A stretch of 64,000 bases of DNA from Heterobilharzia americana (GCA_944470555.2 OX104127.1:159067276-159131275); one strand, 5' to 3'; counted from the first letter of the stretch, positions 1 to 34,700 are shown. Made by a program: numbers and translations. Notes: generated by a model not told the origin, from the sequence alone.

Positions 1-175
1 TACTTGCAACTTCCCCGTTGTTATACAGGAACGAATTGCTCGACCTCTGTTGGTAGATGGACTCCTATGCGGATACTTCGATACTGACGGATATTTATAG
101 TGTTATATATTCATCTTGGTGATTAGCAGAGGAATCCAGGATGCACGTTTTGTCCTATTTTAGACATACAGAGCA
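1..175 (-). repeat. SINE-linked repeat with a broken hammerhead piece
   Basis: The stretch contains a block (cgacctctgttgg ... ctcctatgcggata) that recurs in either orientation near 8030-8085, 11885-11960, 12728-12790 and 15905-15965, in each case beside a tRNA-derived SINE copy. At about 125-165 the minus strand shows the 3' part of the hammerhead repeat (the GAAAC side and the TCCTGGATTCC segment); the CTGATGAG half is missing. This is a repeat remnant and not a gene. Confidence 0.6.
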
Positions 176-234
176 GTCCATTTGCCAACAGAGGTCGAGC
201 AATTCGGCCCTACATATATAGGTCGACTTGAAGG

Positions 235-1890
235 CACTAATTAGCAAATCTCTGGTATTTTTCGATAGAGTAACTGAATGACGAAGTTTATCTGAACAAC
301 GTGATATATGTTCGCAATACATTTGGCACAGTCTGATCACACACACACACACATTCACCTGTCAAGTCAATTTTTCTTGAACCAAAGAGTGGGAGGACAA
401 ATCCAACAAATAGGATAACAGGGGATTAAAACTAAGAGAGATGAGAACATAAAGAAACAGAAACATCGTTGCTATTAATCTTGACAGGAAAACAAACTTT
501 ACGAAGGTAGATGTAGGTGTAGTGTAAGAACAAATTGTTTTTATACACATAAAAACGATTTCACTTTGTGTATAGCTATTGCTTCAGCAAATTTCAGTAT
601 ACTTCCCTCACTGCTTCTATATAAAACTTTAAAAGTTGTTTGAACAGTGATTGTGTAATAATGACGGTCGTCTCCCAAAAGTGTTTATCAACGTTTCACA
701 CTCCATTTGTTGTTGAAGCCATTTAGGTACATGTTCTCCCATCCACAACTGTATGACTCGATTACTTCTCTCTATGTAGTGTGACCACACACACATGTAA
801 ATTGGTCAACACAATGGGATGTGATGTAATCATTGATGCAGTGTGAAGCGTGTCTTTTGTTTTTTTCCACAATAATAGGATTCGCCGTGTAATATGTTTT
901 CTTAATGACTGATGTCAGCCTACATCTCAAAATGATACTATTCAACTACCCTCTGTATGATAGAGTGATATGGACGCTTTTCTTAGGAACCGTGTATACA
1001 CTTGGCTTTGGTGCTACTTGATCTCTACAACGGTTTATTAACTTCATCGGATATCCACTTTTTATAAGTGCTTTGGTCAGTAATTTGATATCTTCATCCA
1101 TCATATGTGGCGTACTGATACGATAGATCCTTTTAAACAGGCATTTTACTAGACCTCGCTTGTGCTGGATTGGACAAAAACTGTGAAAATTCAGGTATTG
1201 TCCTATCGATATAGACTTTCTACAAAATAACCGTCTTAGTGAACCATCTTCTCATCGACTCAGGCGTATATTTAGGAATGGCAGTTGACTATTATCCTCT
1301 TTCTCACGAGTCAGACTGATACGAGCTTGTATGGTGTTAAGTCTGTTCAGTAGACAAACCATATCCTCATGCCTCTCACAAATCACTATGATGTCATCAA
1401 CATATCTCTTGTAAAGAGGAACTTTAGCCATAAGATCATCAGCCAGATTTTCGATATATGACATATAAATATCAGCTAGTAATAGTCCTAAGGGACCACC
1501 CATAGCTGCACACCATCAACTTGTCAAAAGCATTCACCTTTAAATGTGAACTGAACTTTATCGGTACACAGCAATAATAGCTCTCTCAGAAAAGTTAGAG
1601 CAATAGAAAATGGGAAGTTTCTAGAAGATATGTAGTCATAGAGGATGTTAACTGTCTTGGACAATGGCACGTTAGTGAATTAAGAATTTACATCGACAGA
1701 GTATACAGTGATTTTTTTTTGATATTCATGTTACTAAGACAGTTAACAAGTTGTATTCTTCCTCCAACTCTTCACATAAGTAAATGTGTGGTCAGATTGT
1801 TTCGAAATATACTGAGTAAATACATCACATATTGTTCATACAAACTTAATCTTCTAATTAAGCTATCGAAATTCACAAGAGAAACTAAAT
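235..1890 (-). mobile_element. Penelope-like element, compact, with inverted termini
   Basis: A decayed reverse transcriptase on the minus strand lies between two inverted arms of about 130-140 bases, 235-375 and about 1750-1890. The arms share the blocks atctgaacaa, tttcgata and acatttacttg-like sequence, and the same arms flank the element at 6365-7605. The RT has the block KRYVDDIIVIC, and the polymerase part is followed by a linker like that of Penelope-like elements. The GIY-YIG end is not readable here. The assignment to Penelope-like elements rests on remembered motif patterns. Confidence 0.7.
930..1503 (-). pseudogene. Penelope-like reverse transcriptase fragment
   Basis: The first 83 residues (1503 down to 1252) are open. 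They contain GGPLGLLLADIYMSYIE, an RT block upstream of the active site, then the catalytic YVDD box and the block QLPFLNIRL. After a frame break the same strand continues with IGQYLNFHSFCP, KRGLVKCLFKR and KPSVYTVPKK-like text down to about 930, which fits the thumb and linker of Penelope-like RTs. The N-terminal half is absent and there are several frame breaks, so no active protein is expected. It is the best preserved YVDD box of this family in the window. Confidence 0.7.
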
Positions 1891-1943
1891 TGTCCAGTAT
1901 TTTAACGAAAATTATAATAATGATTTACTAATCAAACTGGTTA

Positions 1944-2469
1944 ACCAGTGTGGAGATTTTCTGCACTCAGCACAAAGTGTGAACAAGATTCCGATGTTCA
2001 ACACCAACTCAGTCAAGTCAGTGCTTCTGTATGATTCAGAGACTTGGCGCGTTACGAAAGGGATTTCCAATAAACTACAGACATTCATCAACAACTACCT
2101 ATGCTCACTCCATACTGAAGATCAGATGGATTGCCAGAAAGAATAAGCAACAAGGAGCTCTGGGAACGAATTAACCAAGAACCTATCACCCAACTAATAT
2201 GCATTGGAAGGAAGTGTAGATGGACTGGGAAGAAGGCCGGCTGGGGACATCACGCATCAGGCCAGTTGTTCGAGTGGAACCCAGATGGGAAACGACGAGT
2301 TAGGCGTCCAAGGTGAGGATGACATGGAGGAGATCGTGGGAGGAGGAAATGAGAGCTTGTGGGCTGTCGTGGAGCCAGGTTGAAAAGATTTCGGCGAACA
2401 GAGTTCACTGGAGACGTGCTTCTGAAGCCCTATGTTCCATTAGGAACCCAAGGGACTAATAATATAATA

Positions 2470-2502
<33 letters not shown>
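1944..2502 (+). mobile_element. 5'-truncated RTE family A copy with 15-base target duplication
   Basis: The sequence matches the last ~520 bases of the full-length family A copy (compare 57277-57780): end of the RT protein, short 3' end, then an ATA/TAA repeat tail (about 2458-2502). The 15-mer TAATCAAACTGGTTA occurs at 1929-1943 and again at 2503-2517, a perfect target-site duplication, so this is a genuine 5'-truncated insertion. Its reading frames are broken. Confidence 0.88.
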
Positions 2503-2506
<4 letters not shown>

Positions 2507-2779
2507 CAAACTGGTTACAACTCGATTTCAACAACAACCGGTTTAATCAGTAGATCTTTGAATTACTTGAAACAAAATAACAGAGGTTATCTCTTTCTAT
2601 TCCAGGTATTTATTGTAGAACACTGAAGCGTATAATTTTGAAAACGTTTATAGGACTAACTGATGAAACTAATGTAGAACCTCTCACACAAGTGGTGTAT
2701 CACTTCAAGTCACCACACTTCACAGTAGCACAGGTGGATAGAAAACGACTGATATCAAAGTAGACAAAGTTGTATCTAT

Positions 2780-3330
2780 CCATTCATCCGTCAATATCAA
2801 CAGAGGACCGGGCATTACTGCGTAACCCTCTGAGTTGCCACACCTCATATCACTCAATACATCAAGAAAAGGCAATGAAGTGGAAGGTGGAGAAAAGAAA
2901 ATTCAGTCAAAGGAAATATAAAGTACTAAGAGAGAGAAAGGGAGAATGAGAAAATGGTGAGATTCGATATAGCGTTAGGATGGTGATGATATGTATGTAT
3001 ACATCTGCTCCAATGACATCGGTTCTCAGCCATGTGATCATCTAGAGTCAGTCTCCAACCACTAGTTTCTCTTGTCCCGCCGACTCCAATCGGGCTAGAT
3101 AGTCTCCATCGCCCCCCTACATGGTTCAAACCAACAGTCAAACACTTCATACATTGATGCCATGTTTCAACCTGGCCATCTCGAGCCTTTTTCCAGCCTG
3201 AACCTATTTCGACCAACATTGTATGTTGAGGAAGACGGCGACTAGGCATACGTAACACATGTCCCAACCAGCCATCTCAGTAGATGAAGGTTCACAACCA
3301 CACCAACAGACTTACCTCTTCTCCTAAAAA
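2780..3330 (-). mobile_element. RTE family B 3' fragment
   Basis: On the minus strand an open stretch (3267 down to about 2990) reads LGHVLRMP-like text followed by GWKKARDGQVETWHQC and a WR/IH-rich end. This is the C-terminal tail of the family B retrotransposon protein, followed by its 3' untranslated part. The rest of the element is missing. Confidence 0.7.
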
Positions 3331-3379
3331 CTCTACGCCTAACTTCTACGTTGCAAAGTTGGGAGACAACAAAAAACAA

Positions 3380-4110
3380 GCTGAAGATTAATGTTGGTGC
3401 AAATATTCAAGTTCTGGAAGATGTTAAAGAGGTGAATACATCTATACCACTGTGACCAATTTTCAGCCATGTCATCAACGATCAGTCTTCCTTTCGTCTC
3501 AGGGACCCCGACTAGACCGTTTACATATCCTAACCCTACTCAGATCAATAGTAGGAAACTTTATCGACTGCTGCGGCGTCTTGATTTGAACCCTTTCCCA
3601 ACTTAATCCAACTTCCCTTAGTATCACACGTCGAGGTAGGCGGTGGATCAATATGCAAAACACATGTCCAAGCCACCTCATCAATCGACTTGCTTATCTC
3701 GCCTACTACCCTTCACTTGATCTCAACATCACACGATGATTCTATGAAACGCAAGCAACTCTACGAAGACATCTGTAATCAAAACTACGTGATCGCTTCA
3801 TGCCTTCTACTTTTAACAACCATGTCTCATAGCCATATAACAGGACAGAACGGACAGTAGACCAGTATACTCGTTCTTTGATAAACAATCAGATATCCTG
3901 TAAGTCAGCGCCACAAATAACGCAAGTTGGCAAATGTTAAACAAGTCTTTTGTATCCGAACAGAGATTTCGTCACCAACCTGCCCCGTTCCAGCTGATTC
4001 TAAGCTCTGGAGCATCATCTTACTAGTATGAAAGGTTCAATACGAAGGTTTGTGAGGATGTATTCAGTGATTTCAGGTTGGCATTCATGATGGATTGACA
4101 TTAGATGGAG
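3380..4110 (-). mobile_element. RTE family B 3' fragment, more decayed
   Basis: This second minus-strand copy carries the same tail. MRWLGHVFCILIHRLPRR at about 3684-3630 corresponds to the WLGHVLRMP-HRLPRR block of family B. The remaining protein text is frameshifted, and the upstream part (about 3700-4110) resembles the palm-to-tail segment of the longer copies. Confidence 0.6.
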
Positions 4111-4376
4111 AATCTATGGAAACAAACCTAGTAGTACTGGATAGCTATGTTACGTAATCGTATAAAACTCCTCAGGAGTGCTCACTCATGATACCATCCT
4201 CTAGGGGGTCGAACCCGGGCACTTTCAGGTTTCATGACTAAAATATTACCTATTCAGTTACTGGGTCAACTAATAATCAGTCTATGATGAATACAAACCT
4301 GAAATTAATAGTATATAAAATAGTTTGAGTCATAAGGGGGAAAAAATTAAAACAAAGTAAAAATAAATTTTCTTAC

Positions 4377-25580
<21,204 letters not shown>

Positions 25581-28550
25581 CCCACCAAAACGTTACGCAC
25601 TAAACTGGATACAGCGCATCACATCAGCTGATTGAACGTGCACTGTCTAATAGACCTTTATCGCGGTAACATTTGATACTGGAATGTCGAATATGTCCCT
25701 TGTATTTTTCATATTCACATACTTGTGGTTTTATAGATATGTGAATCTATGGTGCCCAACACTGGTCAGCTGTTAACGCACCAAATTTAGAAGACAACCT
25801 AAATCAGTGGTGCCATTATTGTGAGAAACTGACAGTTTTGAGCTCTAGCAACTAATACTTGAGGCTTGTTCTTCGGTTCTTTGTCCTGTTACGGGTGGTT
25901 AAATTTACCCTTCTTCCCTGTTTCTATCTCCGGTAAAATGCATTTCTGTGGAATTTTTCGCAACTCGTGAAACAGGTTGGTATCAAGCTTTTGTTTTGCT
26001 GAGATGACTATGATTCTTTTTTGGTCGTTATCCGTTTAGGTGCCTGAGTAGGATTAGCATGATAAAGGCCGAAAAGTAGGCAGGACGTTCCTGGAGGGCT
26101 AACTGTTGCAATATGAGTATGATTTCCGGAGACCAGTAGGGATATAGAGCTAAGTTCATGCAAACAAATTATGAGTAAAATGTAGGGGATTTAGTAGCTT
26201 TTAGTGAAGGGCTAACCGGTTGATCAGTGTCTTCAGCATATCACTGGTCAGCCATACAAACTGAGTTAAATGACCAAATACATAAACATGAGGCTTTTGA
26301 GAGGGATCTAACCGCGTCCAACCGTGCGGCATTCCATTAAGCATAATCACTTAAGAAGACCTCTGACCTCACCGTGGTGCTGTTTCCCTGACTTGCTTTT
26401 ATAGTTGGATCCCTTCTATCTGACCAATAGTTAACTTTTCAGGTCGGTTACTTCTTTGTGATCTCGGTACATAAAGCCACTACTGTTCTTACGAAAGCCC
26501 AAAGCGGATAGACTTAAATGTCTCATGATGTCAAGCTGCCTTTTATCCCCGAACTTGATGGCAGGTTTTTCTGCAACTTTTCGTACTTTCATAAGGAGGT
26601 TGGAGTCTCCAACTGGTTTTTGAGTGTCTCTGCTTCGTGATTTCTGACACACTTCATTCAGTCCTTTACCATGTTGGGACTAAAGCTGCTGCTTTGTGAT
26701 CAGACTTTTAGTTGCTGCACGGCGTTCTAGAGTACTTCCAGTGGACTTCCTAACTTACTAGCCTCAAAATTTGGACTTCAGTAGCATAAAGAAGGGGATT
26801 TAGGGCAATTTTCTGTGGGAGATCTTGAATGAACACCAGAAACGGAAGTGCCCTACACCTCCGTCCATAGGCGACCCCACATGCAGATAACCCCTTCATG
26901 GTTAGGTCCCGTTCGCCTGTGTGTATAGCTTTCCATCTTCCAAAAAACCCCTGAACGGAGAAAGCAGTGGAGCATTCGTGATCGTTAGTGAGACTTTCTA
27001 GCTTGGTTGTTGTTCTGGATGCTGTCAGGTACTTTCGCTACATCAAGAAAAATGTGGTTTGGTTTTCTGCTTTTTAGATAGGGGTTCAGTTGTCCAACGT
27101 GGTCATCAGATTAGTGGTATACAAATGTTCACTTCAAAAGCGATTTGAGGGGTATGAACGGTGTTTTTGCAGATGAAAAAGCCCCAGATGTCATATATTT
27201 TCAGGCCCTCGAGTACACAGGACAGTATGGAGCGAAATGAAGTTGGAGCACAGTTACCAGAGTTTCCCTGTATCTCTTCTTTAAGTTATCGGTTTGGTGA
27301 AAACAGTTGCTTGGAGGAATAGATAAATAAATATCTTATTCCCTTATTAGTAACTTAACATGGGAGGAGCCAGCTTATGGACATTATCACGTTGATATAT
27401 GTTGAAAAATCTCCAGGACTTTATGGGGCTTGAATGGTACGGAAGGGAGGTCATTAAATTCTATTAAAAACGTCAGAAGATTTCACAAATTCTGAAATGA
27501 ACAAAAAATACCACTTTTCAGCATATTCAGAGTGTTGAAGTTTAGATCGTTTTCAGCTATACTCTTTTCGCCACTAGTGGAACCAAGGCCGAGCAAAATT
27601 CCAAATTTCCATTTCAAGCAGTCAACATGCTTGATTTGTCTTCGTAATCCCACGTTAGGCTAGGTAGACGTCTATTCCACCAGGATTCTTATGCTCATGG
27701 CTTTGGGGACCAACAGAACTTACAGTGACGACTTTGGGGGTCCGTAACTTTCCAATAAACTATGTGATCTAGGAGAATAACCATTCAAATGATACCGTTC
27801 ACAGCAACATGGACCTACGCCATAAGAGTTAGATATTAATAATAATAATAAATTTCATACAACAAAGGTTACATTGTGGTGCAAGGTGATAAACATTTGA
27901 AGAACTACGGACCAGTGGCAATGGGCTTTCCGTACTTTTCTCGTTCAGGTACGGAGCATCATCAAGGAGGCATGTTCACTGTTGGGTGAAGAGCTGGAGA
28001 TGTCTGTTGCATAGCATTGCTGTGAGTGTGTTTAGTTTAAAGTCAGTAGGTAAGTTGGTCCCTTGGATTTTACTGTCTGTTCAGATTTTAGTTGCCATTA
28101 TGACCCTTCAGAAGTTTAAGTAGTTCGTATGGTGAAAGAGTCAAATGAGTGAATGGGGTTGGTAATTCTTACTCATTTGACAGTAATTTTCGTAACAGCA
28201 CATTTCTTTCCCCTCGAAAAACAGTGGAGTGTTGAGAATTAGTAACGCATATTCCTCAGTTATGTCCCGTTGAAGGTTATCTTGATGATATGATATGATG
28301 ATAGGTTTGCATCATGGTCCAGTTTATTCATAATCTGGTGATATCTTCATGTTGCAACTATTTGAAATTTTGGTGGGAAAAACAACTGCAGCTTCTTCAC
28401 CTTTGTGGTTGGATATTGTTTGTATATCAAGAGGTCCCATTATGTCTGTATTCTTAGTAGTAGTATTAGTGTCACTTTTTACAGCACTGTCCTGTAATAG
28501 AGAGTTGAGCTGCCTTACAAACTTAGAGTGTTTGATTCACGTGCTTCCCT
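25581..28550. other. BicD upstream region; no gene recognised
   Basis: The stretch includes the presumed BicD promoter. No RT or host domain was recognised. A Lys/Arg-rich 73-codon open frame on the minus strand (26652 down to 26431) could be an ORF1-like transposon fragment, but nothing supports this beyond composition. A short aataataataat run is at 27838-27851. Confidence 0.35.
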
Positions 28551-28559
28551 AGGTAAACT

Positions 28560-29990
28560 GTTCCATATCTAAGGACATTTTATCACAAAAAGTTCTACTT
28601 AGTGACTCTTTTTCAGGTGCTCGATTGCTACTGTTGCAGTTGTGTTTTCCAATCCGTGTGCAGCTTCATTTATGAACCACATGTCTGTGCATGCACTATA
28701 AGTTAGCCTGTTAAGGAGCTTACAAAACAGCATCAGGCTCGGTCTGAGCCTAGGATGTTGCGCCCGGTGGCATATTTTACGTCTTTATTCTCTTTGAGTA
28801 TCCTCATTGTAATGTAACTCTGCACTCCTTCGACTTCCAGTCTATATGTAACCCGTACACTGATGGAGATAAATGAAAAATACTCGAGCAGTGGTCGGAC
28901 ATGTTTTATGCAGGATAACTCCAGATTCGGTACTATAGAAGTTCCATAGCAAGAAACCCACCAGCCTGCGTGATTTCTACACCTGTGTGGATACGCGGTT
29001 AGAGAAGGTTGGGTTGTGGAAATATCTCACCCCTAAGTCTTGTACAGACTTCAGTTTTGGGAGCGAATGCCCGGTTATCGTTAAGTTTGGTTCAAGTGCG
29101 TAGTTACCTATGCATTTCCAGCCACATTTTTCCACGTTAAACTCCAATCGCCAAGTGTTGGACCATATGCTCATATATATTAGTCCCTCTTGCATATAGT
29201 TAATGGTCAAGGACAGGTCACTGTTAAGGCATGTGTGTGCTACTTTTGGGTTGTCTGCACATGGAATGACTTGCCTACCTTGAAACATCCACACACAATA
29301 TATGTTATGAAGAGGAGTGTACCTAAGAGGCTGCCCTGGAAAACTCCGCTGGTTTAAGCCTTGTGATAGTCGAGCCAACTTCTGTTATTTGACGATGGTT
29401 ACACAGAAAGGATTTTAACCAGTCTAAGAGTGCACTACAGATTCCAAGGGAACCTAACCTGATGATAAGCACGTTGTGTGGGACTCTGTCGAAGGCTTTG
29501 TTGATGTTGAAGTAAAGTATTATCACCAGCTCCTTCTGATCCCTTTTGCTGATGGGCTTGCTAAAAAGGCGAACAGGGTTGCAGTGCAAGATCTTTCTAA
29601 AAACCCATATTATGATGAGTTGATACGGTTACATTACAGCAGACAATCAGGTATTTGGTCTTTAATCACCCTTTCCACAATCCGTGAGATGACTGGTTTT
29701 ACGTTAATTGACCTATAATTGCTGACGCTGGTCTTGGCCCCTGACTTAATTGTTGCAATTTATAAGTAGTTTTCCACTTATCAGGATGTGTCCCAGAATT
29801 TTATGACAGGGTAAACATTTTGAGTAACAAAACTGCCATATCTATGTCATCCTTTTCATGAGTTATCGACGATATCTCTTCTGTCCCAAGGCCAACATCT
29901 GTTTTTAGAGTTTTAAATTGTATCCTTGATGTTATTTACACTGAATTCTATGGTGCCCATCGTGATACTAATTGTACTGCCCATCTCGGT
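28560..29990 (-). pseudogene. CR1/Jockey-like non-LTR reverse transcriptase, dead
   Basis: From high to low coordinates: KSGAKTSVSNYRSINVKPVI (finger block, about 29750-29690), IILYFNINKAFDRVPHNVLI and LGICSALLDWLKSFL (29530-29400), then CADNPKVAHTC (about 29270), WRLEFNVEKC and LPKLKSVQDLGV (29160-29030). The family order is kept. Motif A reads YFN instead of YFD and motif C reads ADN instead of ADD, so both catalytic Asp positions are changed. Frames are broken. Degenerate C-terminal text continues to about 28560. Confidence 0.75.
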
Positions 29991-29999
29991 GTCTTGAGC

Positions 30000-32700
30000 T
30001 AAAGGCACGTTATTACTATTTTATTCTGTATGAGGTTTTGATATAGGTGTTCGTCCCATCAATTTGTTCCTTATCACTTCGCATCGATTTGGATCGGGTG
30101 TCAGGCGCGGTGAGCATTCACGGCTCATGGTGTAAATGTTGGTTACTGGCCTGCGATCTCCCCTGGTAAATCTTTCACTGTCCTGCTAGACGTCGTAACC
30201 AGCGTATAAAAGCTTCACAAGCGGGTGGAGTACTCGCCGTTCATGGGTATCCGTAGTGTAATTGTTTGTCTGAATTCAATCCGAATGGTACCAAGAGGAG
30301 AGCAGGGGCGAGTGACAAACCTGGTTGGTCGGAATCCTGCCCTTGGTTTCCTCGAAGGGGTAGGCTGCCACGTGGTTTGTTGATTTAAGAAGATGAAAAA
30401 TCAGAAAGCCGGCCATTTCTTGGCTTCTTAATGCGTTTAGGTCGGGTCTTCTTTTGAAACTAACACCATTGGTAGTCTATACCACTTTCGACACCAAGCG
30501 ATCCAGGTTTTCCCGGATAAATCGAAAGCTTCTCACAAGATTCGAATGGTAGCCAAACCTGTCACGGGTTTTTTTATCTTTCATTGGTTCAGGACTCCTT
30601 GGTAGGTCAATAAACCCGCCTTCATTGACCATGATAGTATCAGGGAAACTCGGTACCTTGCATGTTGCGCACCACTCGTTGTTTGGTCTGCAGCAGCCCG
30701 TGCATTTTGAGCTTCAACATGAGTTCCTCGGTAATTGTTGGCTTTTTACTGTAAGTCGGCGACGATATACAGCCCTGAAAATTATTTACTTCACTTGTGT
30801 TCTTCGTTCGTCCCTTTCCATAAAGACCAAGTCCACGGGCCGTGACGTACCCATGAGACAATTTCTGGTGGTCCCACAGTTAGCCTTTCTGTGATGGAGA
30901 ACGGCGTTTGGCATTTTCGGTGACAGGATTCCCAGTAACTTGCCACAGGGAAAGTCATTACTACGTGACCGCTGAAGCCGAGAGTCCTGAGAATGCATTT
31001 TTCTAATGAAAAGGTTAGTGCTCGTCAACAGTCTAGGTGTGATGCGATAACATTGGGCCCCTAACGTGAAACGTCACCCAACTTCTAGGGGGGATCATTT
31101 AAGTGTAATCTCCAGTTTCTCACTCGGTGGTTGATAGGCTGCCTCGAAGTGCGTGTTGAAGTCGTCGCCGTTTTAAGAGTTTTAATCTGCTGGCATAGTA
31201 GATGGGATTGAGTTAAGCTTCTTTTTCTTATGGTCGGGAGAGCAAGTTGGGTTACTATTTATGACCCCCAGCAAGTATCTGGTACAGTGGAAAGTGAAGT
31301 AGCACGATTATGGGCCCCGAAACATAGTAAGAGATGCGTTACCCGACGCCACAGTCTGTTTACGGAAGCTTACGACGAGGGACACCTCACTTCTCTTTCT
31401 GAACTTCGCTGTTGCGAAGGGGTTTCACCTCCGCCAAACGTTACCCCGAGGCAAACAGAATCTGTCTGCGCAAGTGTTCACCAGGCGTTTTCGTCAACTC
31501 TGTTTTGCTTCTTAGACCTCTAACAATGCCAGATATGTGTCAGTACGCGTTGGATTTTGGGACGACATGACTGTGTTCTATACGGGGCTGTTATCGCTCC
31601 ATTTCTTAAAGTTATAATAATAATATGTTTCGAATAATAAATTACAAGAACGGATGCCGTTTTCATGGGCAATATCTGAATGTTATTGTCACCGGTGAGG
31701 CTGAGAAAATTTAGAAATAGTACGTCACCACACATAGTCTGTCAGGATGCAACCATTCACACACTGCTGGTTAAAAATATTAAATAGTAACCCTTTCGCC
31801 ACATAGCAGTAGTGAGTAGTAACATAAATTTTGAACCTGGTATGAGCTTTAAGCAGGCAACTGTGATTAGGCCTCAACAATTCGGTTAATGAGTCGCATA
31901 AACAGTAAGAGTGCATCGGATATCAAACGCCCAGCAATGAAACAATCAGTCTCATCACCAAAAGTGTTTACTTACCAACCTGTGTTCGTGAGACGGCCGC
32001 TGAATGTAGGAGTTTTGAAATTTTGACATTCATCTCCTGCCTTGAGGGATCCCATTCTCTAGAGAAAGTAGTTCGGCTCCTATTCGGTCCTAGACCCTAC
32101 ACTATGGCCGTAGGGCCTCTGTGAGTGGTGCACGAGAGTCAAACTGGACGGCGAGCAATCATAAAGGAAAGGTGGACGACGACTGTACACGTTCTGAACT
32201 CCACAGCTAGCCACCATCCGTGATAAGCATCAAAATTGAAAATACGGGCAATATCGAGGTATCCGAACGGGTGTCCAGCCTTTCCCTCCAACTTGAAAAT
32301 ACATTCCTTTTTTCGCGCGATCATGAATGCTCACCGCTGGGGGGTCCCGTGCTAAAACGAAACAGCTTTCCAGTGCTTCCAGGTTTCCAATGTTTTCCCA
32401 AATGCTGTCAGTCTATGACGAATACCGACTTGAAATCAACAAATCCCCACAAATCCTCAAAATGGACCAGGCATTTTGAATTTGGTTGGCCTGCACCGGA
32501 TTTGGAACCTACCGAAATTTATATCTTTCTTACGAGCTACACGATGTTTTTGGCAGAATAATAGGTTCAGCACTTTGGCTCTATTCTTTTCTGAGCAGAA
32601 GGCTAGATACTTTGTTCCTCCACGGCTTTTACTGATCGTGGAAATCAAGCTGTCGGACGTGTTCATAATGGCGAATCAAAACATCGAAAAAAACGTTTAA
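30000..32700. other. No gene recognised; decayed repeats
   Basis: No coding family was recognised in either strand. Around 32140-32280 a very decayed SINE and linked block can be made out (acagctagccaccatcc, then gggcaatatcgaggtatccg). The rest is probably old transposon sequence. Confidence 0.35.
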
Positions 32701-32719
32701 ATAAGGAGAATAGCTTGGA

Positions 32720-33290
32720 AGTTTTTGATAATTTGTTCGGCGACTTTGAAGAGGAAGCGAGTGGTAGTGGTGCTAGTATGCATGACTCATGTAGTTGGTG
32801 TAATCATGTTAACTGCAAGGCATACCTACTGTCACAGACATCTATGCCTAGAGGCAACACGTCCGGCAACCTGCACGTGGAGGTAGAACACTGGACCTAG
32901 TCTTTCGCTATGACGTCATCCCTGTCACTAACTTAGTAGCGAATTCTCTAATGGCGAACATAAGATGGTGTTATGTTGCTCACCGAGTCTTCCATCTAAT
33001 GAGAAAAACAAGCTGTCTTCAACTTACGCTCGGCATGGAAGCTACATAATATGGGATGGGAAATGCTCATCGAGCTACTCAGGTGCTCTCCATGGGATGA
33101 GTACCTTACCATGGCCTCATTAACAGACATACTTTTCTACAGAAATGCAGAGCTATGTCTAGATACTGCTGTCCCTGTGAAAAGAGTTAGGGTTTATCAG
33201 GAGCCCGCTAGTTGGCAGGAGTTTCCCCAACTAAGAGGATCTTGGAGTAAAGTTCGCTCATTTGCGGCTATAGGTCTTGAACTGCTTCTT
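32720..33290 (+). pseudogene. Non-LTR endonuclease C-terminus and linker remnant
   Basis: In one plus-strand frame around 32875-32960 the text RGGRTLDLVFRYDVIPVTNL fits the C-terminal endonuclease block (RGxxTLDLVFT) of CR1/Jockey elements. 33051-33290 (LIELLRCSPWDEYLTMASLT and PVKRVRV) fits the linker before RT. No RT follows on this strand. Confidence 0.5.
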
Positions 33291-34700
33291 TAGGTTCTGG
33301 AATGGTTAAGAGTTCCCCATTTAGGACCTCCAATTAGGTCGCAACCGTCCATACAACACCTGGTAGATCTATTACAGCCTTCATCTATGCATTAATGCTG
33401 TCTACGGTTGCTTTAAGACGCGGATAATTCTCACGTGTTAGGCTTGACACCAGGCTATTTGTCACAACATTTGTCGGCTTTAACATCGGTGTTGTGCCAA
33501 GTTTCACGTCGATATAACTATTCTTAGGACTGGTGTCAGTTTCATTCGATAGCGAAAGTAGATTAAGAGTAGTTTTTCACTACTATTACTTCTCAGGGCT
33601 TTCACGAGCACGTTTTATTTGAATCTTGACCCATAGTTTAGCGGCACTCCTCTTCTTTAGGGCTGGATATGGTAGGTAGAACGAGGGAGATTCGTACCAG
33701 TGACCAGTTATGAATCAATATACAACAGACTGCTCAGGCCACAAATAAGTTTTAAGTGTACAGAGTTAAATAATTCTGTGCTGTGTGAGCACTTTTGTGG
33801 AACAAGAGTGTAAAACAACAGCAAAAAACAACGCGGCAACAAACTGAAAATATCTGCGAGAATGTAATGCAAGTTACAAACATACCGCGCAGTTCGCAAA
33901 GTCTGCATTAAAACTTAAAGCCTAGGACGCCTTCTATGATTCTAACAACGGTTTCTAGTGGATGCTAAGTGTAAACAGCTGGTTGTAACCAAATTCTGAA
34001 AAACTCAATTTCTGGTTGCTTTTTCACTTAACAAGCAAGGCAGGCCAACGATTGCGCGCCAAAGTACGTGCAATTTAAGAACAACGTCAAGAAAATCAGG
34101 ACAAAAACCAGCGAAGGCTTGACTCGACACCACATTGGCTGTATTCTGATGCCCCGTGGCGTTCCTGTCAGAGTGCATCTCCACCATGTTCTCTATTTAG
34201 TGGAGCGCAAAACGCCAATAACTCAGGATGAGGATGCGGGTTCGGTATTCTATAACCTTTGATGTTTTGTCGTGAACTTTTCATTTTCAGGCCTGGTGGC
34301 AACTGCAGTTGCAACTCCGTAACGAAGGGTAGAATATTCGTTGCTCAGATGAACGTTTAAATGGTGTTTTCGTTGACCTTGGGGGTCATCCTAGTGTAAG
34401 TTGAGAAAGAGATTTTGACCACGCTTTGACTTCGGTGACCTTGAACTTCTTTCTTACACGCCGGTTTAATTACTTTCGCTGGAGTTCTGGCTGCTGCTGT
34501 AACGCTGCGCGTTGTCGTTGATTCATTTGGTCAACTCGCCGTTGGTTGATGGATGGCCGCTTTTCTCCTTTTAGGTAGACATACGGTGGGTCCACATGCG
34601 CACGTCCACCAGTCAACTTTTGGTTTGAATGCTATGCTTCTAGGAATCCCCTTGCAATCTTTGAACTCACTTTTGGAGGACTACCATATTTTCACAGTCG
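33200..34700 (-). pseudogene. Unrecognised decayed coding stretch (ORF1-like?)
   Basis: The minus strand has two long stretches with protein-like text and few stops: about 34620-34280 (RPSINQRRVDQMNQRQRAAL then KWKV-like basic text) and about 33570-33210 (SPKNSYIDVKLGTTPMLKPT, then four in-frame stops in roughly 60 codons). Basic and coiled composition suggests ORF1 of a non-LTR element, but I do not recognise the family. Confidence 0.3.

Noticed and set aside
1..4300. Terminal BicD exon (LLRMAIQQKL-type end)
   Set aside because: Looked for on the minus strand and not found; the exon must be outside the window.
26431..26652. Lys/Arg-rich 73-codon frame as a BicD upstream exon
   Set aside because: The BicD start in exon 1 fits the family; no splice joint leads from this frame.
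31230..31523. 97-codon plus-strand open frame as host gene
   Set aside because: No domain, splice sites or conservation signal; surrounded by decayed repeats.
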